Of a stretch of DNA of 61,622 nucleotides, positions 16,751-23,558 are shown one piece after another. A program made the position numbers and the translations under genes. Position 1 is the stretch's first letter, and the number at the start of each line of letters is the position of its first letter. The notes beneath the pieces were generated by a model. That model saw only the letters and a program-made list of their open reading frames with translations, was not told the DNA's origin and searched no databases. This DNA comes from an uncultured Collinsella sp. (lineage in GTDB: Bacteria > Actinomycetota > Coriobacteriia > Coriobacteriales > Coriobacteriaceae), in assembly GCA_902494085.1 (NCBI GenBank), contig CABURU010000007.1, forward strand, positions 1 to 61,622, written 5' to 3'.

Positions 16751-18169
16751 CTAGAAGAACCGGCGCAGGTCTCCGCGGTTGAGCGCTTCGTCGAAGAGGT
16801 GCTTGAACACCGCGCTGCCGTGCAGGCCGTCGTGCTCGAACTCGTTGGTCACCCAGGCATGCGAGTTGCCCACGCGGCTGAGCGTATCGAGCTGCATGCC
16901 CGAATCGACGTACATATCGTCGAAATACACCGCGGCCTGGAGTGGCACCTCGTTGCAGGCTAGGCGCTGCGGGTCGTAGATCTTGTCCCAGCTGGTGTCT
17001 TCCATCAGCAGGTCCATGGCGGGCTTAAACGGCATAAGCTCGGGCATCTGCTCAAACATCCACGGGAACATGGCCTCGCCGGTAAACATGAGCGGGCGCG
17101 CGAGTGTGTCGAACTCGGCACGATGGGCCTTCTCCTCTGCTGCGGCCCAGCGAATGGGCATGGTGTCGCCGTCGGCGTAGATAAACTCCTGCAGCGTCCA
17201 GTACAGCGGGTTTGTACGCGTGTTGGTGCGCTCGAAGGCGCGCATCAAAAAGCTGTCGGATACCGAGGAGCCGCAGCTAAGCGTACCGTCGCCAGTAACA
17301 AACGCGTGATCGATAATCCAATGCATGCGCTCAAAGCTCGGCTTCATGCCAAAGTCGCTGCCCATGAGCTGTAGGCGCTCGACCGTCATCGGCGAGCCGT
17401 CGGGCAGCACGGGCTTCTGGGCCTCGAGCGCATCGGCCAGGGCTGCCACGCGGTCGACGTCAGCGGGGTAGCGGTCATAATACTGCTGCGTCTTGGCGGC
17501 CATGCGCGGGAAGGTGTGCGCGTAGACCTCGCTTGCGCTCGCTGGCACGTGTGGAATGCCGCCGCAGGTAAAGCTTGCCGCCACGCCTTCGGGGAAGAGC
17601 GACAGATAGCTCAACGTCAAAAAGCCGCCGTAGCTCTGGCCGAGCGTGACCCAGGGCTTGCCGCCAAAGCCCACCAGACGCAGGTACTCAAAATCGCGCA
17701 CGATGGAGCTGGCGAGGTGGCGCTTGAGGAAGTCGGCCTGCGAGCGTGCTGTATCGGCGCCGGCGGCCGTTGCGCGATCACCCAGTGCCTTGATCGTGCG
17801 TCCGTCCACGCAGCTACTGCGTCCGGTGCCGCGCTGGTCGGGAAGGACCACACGGAAGTGCTTGACGGCCTCCTCGATCCAGCCGTCGCTTGTAGGCGAC
17901 AGCGGACGCGGGCTCTCGCCGCCGGGGCCGCCCTGCAAAAACAGGAGCAGCGGCAGATCGTCGTTGATGCGGTCGGGCGCGCAAACCACGCGGTAGAAGA
18001 GCTTGATGCTCTCGGGCGCGCCGGCGATTGGTGCCGGCATAGCGCCGCGGCGCATGGTGCTGCCGACGGCCAGGAGCATCGGCTCCAGGCCGCGCCAGTC
18101 AAGGGGGACGTCGATGCTGTGGTCCTCGACGTAAAGGCCGGGGACGTGGTACGAAGTGATGAGGGCCAT
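16751..18169 (-). CDS. Alpha/beta-hydrolase, proline iminopeptidase-like (S33)
   Basis: This 472-residue protein resembles S33 peptidases that release N-terminal proline or other residues from peptides. It has FLQGGPGG at 77-84 (oxyanion region, usually HGGPG), DQRGTGRSS at 111-119 and the nucleophile elbow GQSYGG with Ser179. The catalytic His should be HGSAVF near the C-terminus (in DGLHGSAVF). No signal peptide is seen, so it is cytoplasmic. The ATG at 18169 has GGAAG upstream. It sits between proB and proA on the opposite strand, and peptide-derived proline could link the three, but that is inference. Confidence 0.8.
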   Translation of the reverse strand: MALITSYHVPGLYVEDHSIDVPLDWRGLEPMLLAVGSTMRRGAMPAPIAGAPESIKLFYRVVCAPDRINDDLPLLLFLQGGPGGESPRPLSPTSDGWIEEAVKHFRVVLPDQRGTGRSSCVDGRTIKALGDRATAAGADTARSQADFLKRHLASSIVRDFEYLRLVGFGGKPWVTLGQSYGGFLTLSYLSLFPEGVAASFTCGGIPHVPASASEVYAHTFPRMAAKTQQYYDRYPADVDRVAALADALEAQKPVLPDGSPMTVERLQLMGSDFGMKPSFERMHWIIDHAFVTGDGTLSCGSSVSDSFLMRAFERTNTRTNPLYWTLQEFIYADGDTMPIRWAAAEEKAHRAEFDTLARPLMFTGEAMFPWMFEQMPELMPFKPAMDLLMEDTSWDKIYDPQRLACNEVPLQAAVYFDDMYVDSGMQLDTLSRVGNSHAWVTNEFEHDGLHGSAVFKHLFDEALNRGDLRRFF

Positions 18170-18281
18170 GTGAGTCTTCCGTTCGTTGCGGTGTTTCGGG
18201 TTGACCAATTCTACCGCCGCGGGCGAGGCCATGCGCAAATCGGCTACCATGGTTGCAAACTTCTAGGAGAAAGGGCCGCCC

Positions 18282-19568
18282 ATGTCGGTCGATATAGCCA
18301 CGTATGTCCACGATCTTGCCGTTGCCGCCAAGGCAGCGTCGGCCTCGCTTGCCACGGCGAGCGATGAGCAGCGCCAGGAGGCCGTGCGCGCCATGGCCGC
18401 AGCACTGCGCAACGGTGTCGACTCCATCGTCGCCGCCAACGAGCTCGATATGTCCGCCGCGCGCGATGCGGGCACTTCGGCCGGTCTGCTCGACCGTCTG
18501 CTGCTGACGCCTGAGCGCGTCGAGGGCATGGCCGCCGGTTTGGAGAAGCTCGCCGAGCTGCCCGATCCCGTCGGCCGCGTGCTCGACCACCGCGTGCTTG
18601 CGAGCGGTGTGGACCTGACCCGCGTGAGCGTGCCGTTGGGCCTGGTCGCCATGGTCTACGAGGCGCGCCCCAACGTGACGGCCGACGCCGCAGGCATCTG
18701 CATCCGTACCGGCAACGCCTGCATTCTACGCGGCGGCTCGCTGGCCTATCACTCGTGTGCCATGATCGCCGAGCTGCTGGCCGATGCGCTCGAGGCCAAG
18801 GGCTTCCCGCGCGAGGCCGTGTCGATGATCGAGTCCACCGACCGCGAGGCCACTGGCGAGCTCATGAAGCTCCGCGGTATCGTCGACGTACTCATTCCGC
18901 GCGGCGGTGCAGGCCTGATCCAGCGCTGCGTGCGCGAGTCGCTTGTGCCGGTGATCGAGACGGGCACGGGCAACTGCCACATCTACGTGCATGAATCCGC
19001 CGACTTTGATAAGGCGCTCAACATTATCGTCAATGCCAAGACCCAGCGCGTAGGCGTGTGCAATGCCGCCGAGTCGCTGCTGGTCGACCGTGCCGTTGCT
19101 GATCGCTTCCTGCCCGCAGTCGTTGCCGTGCTGCACGACCACGGCGTACTGATTCACGGCGACGAGGCCACGTGCGCCGCATGCGCCGACGCTGGGCTTG
19201 CCGAGGGCGACAACTACGTCGCCGCGACTGAGGAGGACTGGGGTCGCGAGTACCTGGCGCTCGAGATGAGCGTGAAGGTCGTGGCAAACGAGGACGAGGC
19301 CATCGCACACATCAATCGCTACGGCACGATGCACTCCGAGGCCATCGTTGCCGAGGACACGGATGCTTGCGAGCGCTTCCTCGATGCGGTCGATGCCTCG
19401 GCCGTGTACGCCAACGCCAGCACTCGCTTCACCGACGGCGGCGAGTTTGGCCTGGGTGCCGAGATCGGCATCTCGACCCAAAAACTCCACGCCCGCGGCC
19501 CCTTTGCCGCCGAGGCCCTCACCACCTACAAATACAAGCTCCGCGGCACCGGCCAGGTCCGCCCCTAA
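18282..19568 (+). CDS. proA: Gamma-glutamyl phosphate reductase
   Basis: This is the second step of proline synthesis: NADPH reduction of gamma-glutamyl phosphate to glutamate semialdehyde. The 428-residue protein is of full family length. It shows the family segments PLGLVAMVYEARPNVT, GGSLAYHS, LIPRGGAGLIQ and TGTGNCHIYV. The catalytic cysteine lies in VGVCNAAESLL. AGGAGAAAGG precedes the ATG. It is followed by a CCACCACAAAGG palindrome 15 bases past the stop. proA diverges from the peptidase gene across about 110 bases. Confidence 0.94.
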   Translation: MSVDIATYVHDLAVAAKAASASLATASDEQRQEAVRAMAAALRNGVDSIVAANELDMSAARDAGTSAGLLDRLLLTPERVEGMAAGLEKLAELPDPVGRVLDHRVLASGVDLTRVSVPLGLVAMVYEARPNVTADAAGICIRTGNACILRGGSLAYHSCAMIAELLADALEAKGFPREAVSMIESTDREATGELMKLRGIVDVLIPRGGAGLIQRCVRESLVPVIETGTGNCHIYVHESADFDKALNIIVNAKTQRVGVCNAAESLLVDRAVADRFLPAVVAVLHDHGVLIHGDEATCAACADAGLAEGDNYVAATEEDWGREYLALEMSVKVVANEDEAIAHINRYGTMHSEAIVAEDTDACERFLDAVDASAVYANASTRFTDGGEFGLGAEIGISTQKLHARGPFAAEALTTYKYKLRGTGQVRP

Positions 19569-19582
19569 ACCCCTCGTAAACG

Positions 19583-19624
19583 AAAAACCACCACAAAGGT
19601 GCCTGTCCCCTTTGTGGTGGTTTT
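19583..19624. repeat. CCACCACAAAGG palindrome, copy 5
   Basis: It lies between the convergent proA and HD-hydrolase genes, 15 bases after the proA stop and 16 bases after the end of the other gene. Oligo-A on the left and oligo-T on the right would let it terminate in both directions. Confidence 0.85.
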
Positions 19625-19639
19625 AGGTGGCGTGGGCGG

Positions 19640-20239
19640 TTAGGCCTGGAAGGTATCGCGGTCGGGGGCGAAGGACTGCATGGCCGCGATGGTGCGGTCA
19701 AAGAGCTCGGGGAGCTCCCAGCCCAACATCTCGGCGCCCTGCGAAATCACGTCGCGCGAGCAGCCGGCGGCAAAGCGCTTGTCCTTGAACTTCTTCTTGA
19801 GCGACTTGGTCGTAAAGTCCATAACGCTCTTGCTCGGGCGCATGATGACTGCAGCGCCGATCAGGCCGGTGAGTTCATCGCAGGCAAACAGGATCTTTTC
19901 CATCTGCAGCTCGGGTTTGGGCAGCGAGGTATTGAAGTCCGACGTGTGCGTCTGGATGGCGCGAATGAGCTCGGGAGACGCACCTTCGCCCTTAAGAATC
20001 TCGGCAGCATAGATGGTGTGGTTCATGGGGTCGTCCTCATGCTCCTCCCAATCCAGGTCGTGCAGCAGACCGACGATGCCCCAAAACTCCTCGTTCTCTG
20101 GGTCGAACTCGCGCGCAAAGTAGCGCATGGTGCCCTCGACCGTCTCGCCGTGGGTGATGTGGAACGGATCTTTGTTGTGCTCGTTGAGCAGTTCGAACGC
20201 ACGGTCGCGGGTGATTCCGGCGGTAAGCGGCTCTGCCAT
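19640..20239 (-). CDS. HD-domain hydrolase
   Basis: This 199-residue protein has the metal-binding layout of HD phosphohydrolases: His30 in HITHGET, the doublet H60-D61 in GLLHDLDWEE, a later His in the DDPMNHT segment, and Asp in ILFACDELTG. Such small HD proteins hydrolyse nucleotides or other phosphoesters; the substrate is not known. The ATG is preceded by AAGGAG on the minus strand. The gene is bounded by palindrome copies 5 and 6, so it is probably transcribed alone. Confidence 0.8.
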   Translation of the reverse strand: MAEPLTAGITRDRAFELLNEHNKDPFHITHGETVEGTMRYFAREFDPENEEFWGIVGLLHDLDWEEHEDDPMNHTIYAAEILKGEGASPELIRAIQTHTSDFNTSLPKPELQMEKILFACDELTGLIGAAVIMRPSKSVMDFTTKSLKKKFKDKRFAAGCSRDVISQGAEMLGWELPELFDRTIAAMQSFAPDRDTFQA

Positions 20240-20293
20240 AAGAGACTCCTTGTGCTCGTGGGTATCGATAAGAATGAATACTACTAGAACAAG

Positions 20294-20335
20294 AAAACCA
20301 CCACAAAGGTGCCTGTCCCCTTTGTGGTGGTTTTT
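20294..20335. repeat. CCACCACAAAGG palindrome, copy 6
   Basis: It starts 13 bases beyond the stop of the leftward CarD-like gene and lies upstream of the HD gene. Sequence is identical to copy 5 through the arms and spacer. Confidence 0.85.
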
Positions 20336-20347
20336 GGCGCGGATGGG

Positions 20348-20833
20348 TTAGTTGAGGGCGGCTTGGGCTAGGCGAGCTTCGGCGTCCTCCTCGGTGACGC
20401 CCAAGGCCACGGCGAACTCCTCGATGGAGCGGCGCTTGGCCTCCTTGAGTACGCGCATGTAGTAGGAGCTGGGTTTTTTATCAGCTTCCTCGGCCTGGCG
20501 AATGCGGTGCATCATGGTCTTTGCCACGCGGACCGTCTCGGGTGCGCCCAGTTTGAGCTGCTGCTTAAAGTGCGTCTCCTCAAGCGAGCTGTTGCGCTCG
20601 GTAAAGGTGTCGCACTCCAGCTCGTCATAGTGGCTCAGCAGGTGCTCGGCATCTTGCTGCGAGATGGCGGCGTGCAAACGGTCGGCCTGCGCCACGGGGT
20701 ACATGAGGATCGTCTGCGCATGTCCCTGCTTGGTCTCGAGCAGCAGCATGGGCTGCGGTGTGTCGTCCCTAAAACCGACGACGGTGCAGACTCCCTGGCC
20801 CGGATGAATGACGTGTTGACCGATTGAGAACAT
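20348..20833 (-). CDS. CarD/CdnL-family transcription regulator
   Basis: This 161-residue protein has the CarD N-terminal RNA-polymerase interaction domain: MFSIGQHVIHPGQGVCTVVG begins it, and the beta-rich part continues to about residue 60. An all-helical C-terminal domain follows. CarD and CdnL proteins bind the polymerase beta lobe and stabilise open complexes, especially at rRNA promoters. The length matches the stand-alone family rather than the Mfd repair coupling factor. Its upstream DNA contains ATACG/CGTAT repeats around 20850-20865. Confidence 0.85.
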   Translation of the reverse strand: MFSIGQHVIHPGQGVCTVVGFRDDTPQPMLLLETKQGHAQTILMYPVAQADRLHAAISQQDAEHLLSHYDELECDTFTERNSSLEETHFKQQLKLGAPETVRVAKTMMHRIRQAEEADKKPSSYYMRVLKEAKRRSIEEFAVALGVTEEDAEARLAQAALN

Positions 20834-21175
20834 GCTACCTCCAACTTATACGAATTTACGTATGTCTAGAATAACACGCTGACGTGCGCAAACCCTTACT
20901 TTATGCAGGAAAAGCACACAACTCTGATAGGTAAGAGTATTCGATAACAGGCGCAGCCCATTCACACCTTTATACATTTTCAACGCCTGCATAATCTGCA
21001 GGCAGACCGGCATCTTTGAGTGACTCCATACAAGCTGTAGTCATTTTTGTGCATATGCAATATCTATTAGCTTTACCCTGCGACAGTGCCCGTCGCTTGT
21101 GATAGAGTGCTACAAACTCTGGCTTTTGCCCTACGAGTGACCAAGAGCTCGGGGGCTTTAACACAAGGAGGATCT
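20834..21175. other. Divergent control region between the CarD-like gene and argS
   Basis: This 342-base gap has no convincing gene. ATACGAATTTACGTAT near 20850 is an imperfect inverted repeat close to the leftward start. For argS a possible promoter is GCGACA at 21080-21085 and TAGAGT at 21103-21108 with 17-bp spacing. A hairpin built on CCTGCATAATCTGCAGG lies near 20985. I see no T-box specifier stem. Confidence 0.35.
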
Positions 21176-23029
21176 ATGCCCGAGAAGATTGAAGAGCTGG
21201 TACGCGCTGCGCTTGCTGCGGCCCAGGAGGCCGGCGACCTTTCCGCATTTGAACTTGACGATTGCGCTATCGAGCGACCGGCTGACACTTCTCATGGCGA
21301 GTGGACCTCTACCATGGCCCTGAAGTCCGCCAAGCTGGCCCACTGCGCCCCGCGCAAGATCGCCGAGGCCATCGTTGCCCATATGCCCGAGGACCCCGCG
21401 ATCGAGAAGGTCGAGATCGCAGGCCCCGGCTTCATCAACTTCTACCTCTCCGTTGCCGTCAAGAATGCCATCTTTGGCGAGGCTCGCGAGAAGGGTATGG
21501 ACTTCGCTAAGTCCAACGTCGGTGGTGGTCTGAAGACCCAGGTCGAGTTCGTTTCCGCTAACCCCGTCGGCCCCATGCACATCGGCCACGGCCGCTGGGC
21601 CGCGCTGGGCGACTCGCTCTGCCGTGTGATGGACCACGCCGGTTACGACATCCAGCGTGAGTTCTACATCAACGACCACGGATCTCAGATGAACACCTTC
21701 GGCAACTCCATCAGCACGCGCTATATGCAGCTTGCCGACATCATCGCCAAGCAGGGCGTGGATATCGACGAGGCTCACAAGCTGCTGATCGCCGACCGCG
21801 ACGCCTTTGTTGCCGACGAGAACGACGAGCATCCCGAGACCCATCCGTATCAGGACAACTTTGCCGAGACCCTGGGCAAGGACTCCTACGGCGGCGACTA
21901 CATCATCGACGAGGCCGCCGAGTTCTGGCGCACCGACGGCGATGAGTGGGTCAACGCCGATCCGCAGGAGCGCATGGAGAGCTTCCGCGAGCGCGGCTAT
22001 GTAAAGATGGTCGACAACATGCGCGACCTTTGCCATGCCGTTAACTGCGACTTCGATCGTTGGTTCTCCGAGCGCTCGCTGTATGTGAAGGACACCGAGG
22101 GCGAGACCGCCGGCACCTCCGCCGTCGACCGCGCTTTTGAGAAGCTCGACAAGATGGGCTATCTCTACACCAAGGACGGCGCCCTGTGGTTCCGCTCCAC
22201 CGACCTGGGCGATGACAAGGACCGCGTTCTGATCAAGTCCGACGGCGAGTACACCTACTTCGCCTCCGACGTTGCCTATCACTGGGATAAGTTCCAGCGC
22301 GTCGACCACGTCATCGACATCTGGGGCGCCGACCACCACGGCTACATCGAGCGCGTCCGCTGCGTCTGCGATGCCTTGGGTTACCCCGGCAAGTTTGAGG
22401 TTCTGCTGGGCCAGCTCGTCAACCTGCTGCGCAACGGCAAGCCCGTCCGTATGTCCAAGCGTAAGGGCACCATGGTGACCCTGCAGGAGCTCGTCGACGA
22501 GGTCGGCTCCGACGCTGCCCGTTACACCCTCATCTCCAAGAGCTCCAACCAGATGGTCGACTTCGATATTGAGGCCGTCAAGAAGCGCGACAACTCCAAC
22601 CCGGTGTACTACGTGCAGTACGCTCACGCCCGCGTGTGCTCCATCCTGCGCCGTGCCGCTGACGTTACGCCCGAGCAGGCTGACGAGATGGGCATGAAGG
22701 CCGTCGCCGCCAAGGCCATCGGTGAGAACGTCGATTACTCGCTGCTGACCGACCCGACCGAGCTCGCCCTTTCGCGCAAGCTCAACGAGCTCACCGACCT
22801 CATCGCCAGCTGCGCTCGCGACCGCGCCCCGTTCCGTCTGACGCACTTTGCTGAGGAACTCGCCGGCGACTTCCACAGCTTCTACGCTGCCTGTCAGGTG
22901 CTGCCGAGCGAGGGCCGTCCCGTCGACCCCGAGCTTTCGCGTGCCCGTCTGGCCGCTTGCGATGCCGTCCGCGTGACGCTCGCCCTGGTGCTCACCCTTG
23001 TTGGTGTCTCCGCTCCCGAGCAGATGTAA
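21176..23029 (+). CDS. argS: Arginyl-tRNA synthetase
   Basis: This class I synthetase charges tRNA-Arg. The 617-residue protein has the N-terminal Add1 domain (1-110), the HIGH motif at 135-138 (SANPVGPMHIGHGRW) and a KMSKS-like MSKRKG in the segment GKPVRMSKRKGT. A C-terminal anticodon-binding helical domain follows; the length is slightly above average. The ATG at 21176 follows AAGGAGG; a longer in-frame start at 21086 lacks this. A strong terminator follows. Confidence 0.95.
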   Translation: MPEKIEELVRAALAAAQEAGDLSAFELDDCAIERPADTSHGEWTSTMALKSAKLAHCAPRKIAEAIVAHMPEDPAIEKVEIAGPGFINFYLSVAVKNAIFGEAREKGMDFAKSNVGGGLKTQVEFVSANPVGPMHIGHGRWAALGDSLCRVMDHAGYDIQREFYINDHGSQMNTFGNSISTRYMQLADIIAKQGVDIDEAHKLLIADRDAFVADENDEHPETHPYQDNFAETLGKDSYGGDYIIDEAAEFWRTDGDEWVNADPQERMESFRERGYVKMVDNMRDLCHAVNCDFDRWFSERSLYVKDTEGETAGTSAVDRAFEKLDKMGYLYTKDGALWFRSTDLGDDKDRVLIKSDGEYTYFASDVAYHWDKFQRVDHVIDIWGADHHGYIERVRCVCDALGYPGKFEVLLGQLVNLLRNGKPVRMSKRKGTMVTLQELVDEVGSDAARYTLISKSSNQMVDFDIEAVKKRDNSNPVYYVQYAHARVCSILRRAADVTPEQADEMGMKAVAAKAIGENVDYSLLTDPTELALSRKLNELTDLIASCARDRAPFRLTHFAEELAGDFHSFYAACQVLPSEGRPVDPELSRARLAACDAVRVTLALVLTLVGVSAPEQM

Positions 23030-23075
23030 GCTGCGGGTCATTTAACCGTGTAGGTTCGGCTTTGCTGAGCCCTAT

Positions 23076-23108
23076 AAGCCCGATCTCCATGCGGAGGTCG
23101 GGCTTTTT
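23076..23108 (+). terminator. argS terminator
   Basis: AAGCCCGATCTCC, the loop ATGC and GGAGGTCGGGCTT are followed by T residues, 47 bases past the argS stop. Confidence 0.85.
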
Positions 23109-23152
23109 GCAAACGCCGACGTATTGACGAATTTGGAACTGCTGGAAATACG

Positions 23153-23303
23153 AAACTATGCCGGTTTACTACGATGAATATGAGAAATTCCAACCACGCC
23201 AGCTTTTCGCAAAAAAGTGCAGGGCATCTACCTGCGGTTTTAGTTCAACAAGTTTCGGAGTGGTCGCGGTTGAGCGATTCATCGTAGTAAACCGCCATAG
23301 TTT
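23153..23303. repeat. 151-bp inverted-repeat element (MITE-like)
   Basis: Arms of 27 bp at 23153-23179 and 23277-23303 are complementary except at one position; the arm core is GGTTTACTACGATGAAT. The 97-bp interior has no gene and contains ACCTGCGGTTTTA, shared with the element at 183-305, whose arms are unrelated. It lies between argS and rho. Confidence 0.65.
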
Positions 23304-23352
23304 TGGCGGAGGCAGTCAGATTTGTGGGTGTTAAACCAAAGAGTGCCCCTTT

Positions 23353-23385
23353 TGACTAGTCGTTTAAGAGCGTTCCCAATGACTA
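23353..23385. repeat. TGACTAGTCGTTTAAG repeat, second locus
   Basis: This matches the third unit of the 3725-3859 array with two substitutions. Its right end touches the -35 box of the rho promoter. Confidence 0.65.
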
Positions 23386-23387
23386 AG

Positions 23388-23415
23388 TTGCAGGTGGCGG
23401 CGGTTGTGTTACACT
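23388..23415 (+). promoter_or_regulatory. Promoter of rho
   Basis: TTGCAG at 23388-23393 and TACACT at 23410-23415 are separated by 16 bp. A leader of about 140 bases precedes the GTG start and has no recognised structure. Confidence 0.5.
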
Positions 23416-23558
23416 AACGCTGCGTATATGACGCAATCATCTCGATACAGATCAATGATGTCCGTCGTTTTGAACGGAACTAGACTGTTTAGCCGCCCTG
23501 AAGGTTTATGCAGGGAGCATGTGATCACAGGGCTTGAAAAGAAAGTTGAGCAAACACT

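Noticed and set aside
5691..20335. CRISPR array
   Set aside because: The palindromes are dispersed over 15 kb between genes, with no regular spacers and no cas genes anywhere in the window.
21158..23041. A 627-codon open frame opposite argS
   Set aside because: It mirrors argS codon bias; there is no ribosome site or recognisable domain, and the forward frame has HIGH and KMSKS motifs.
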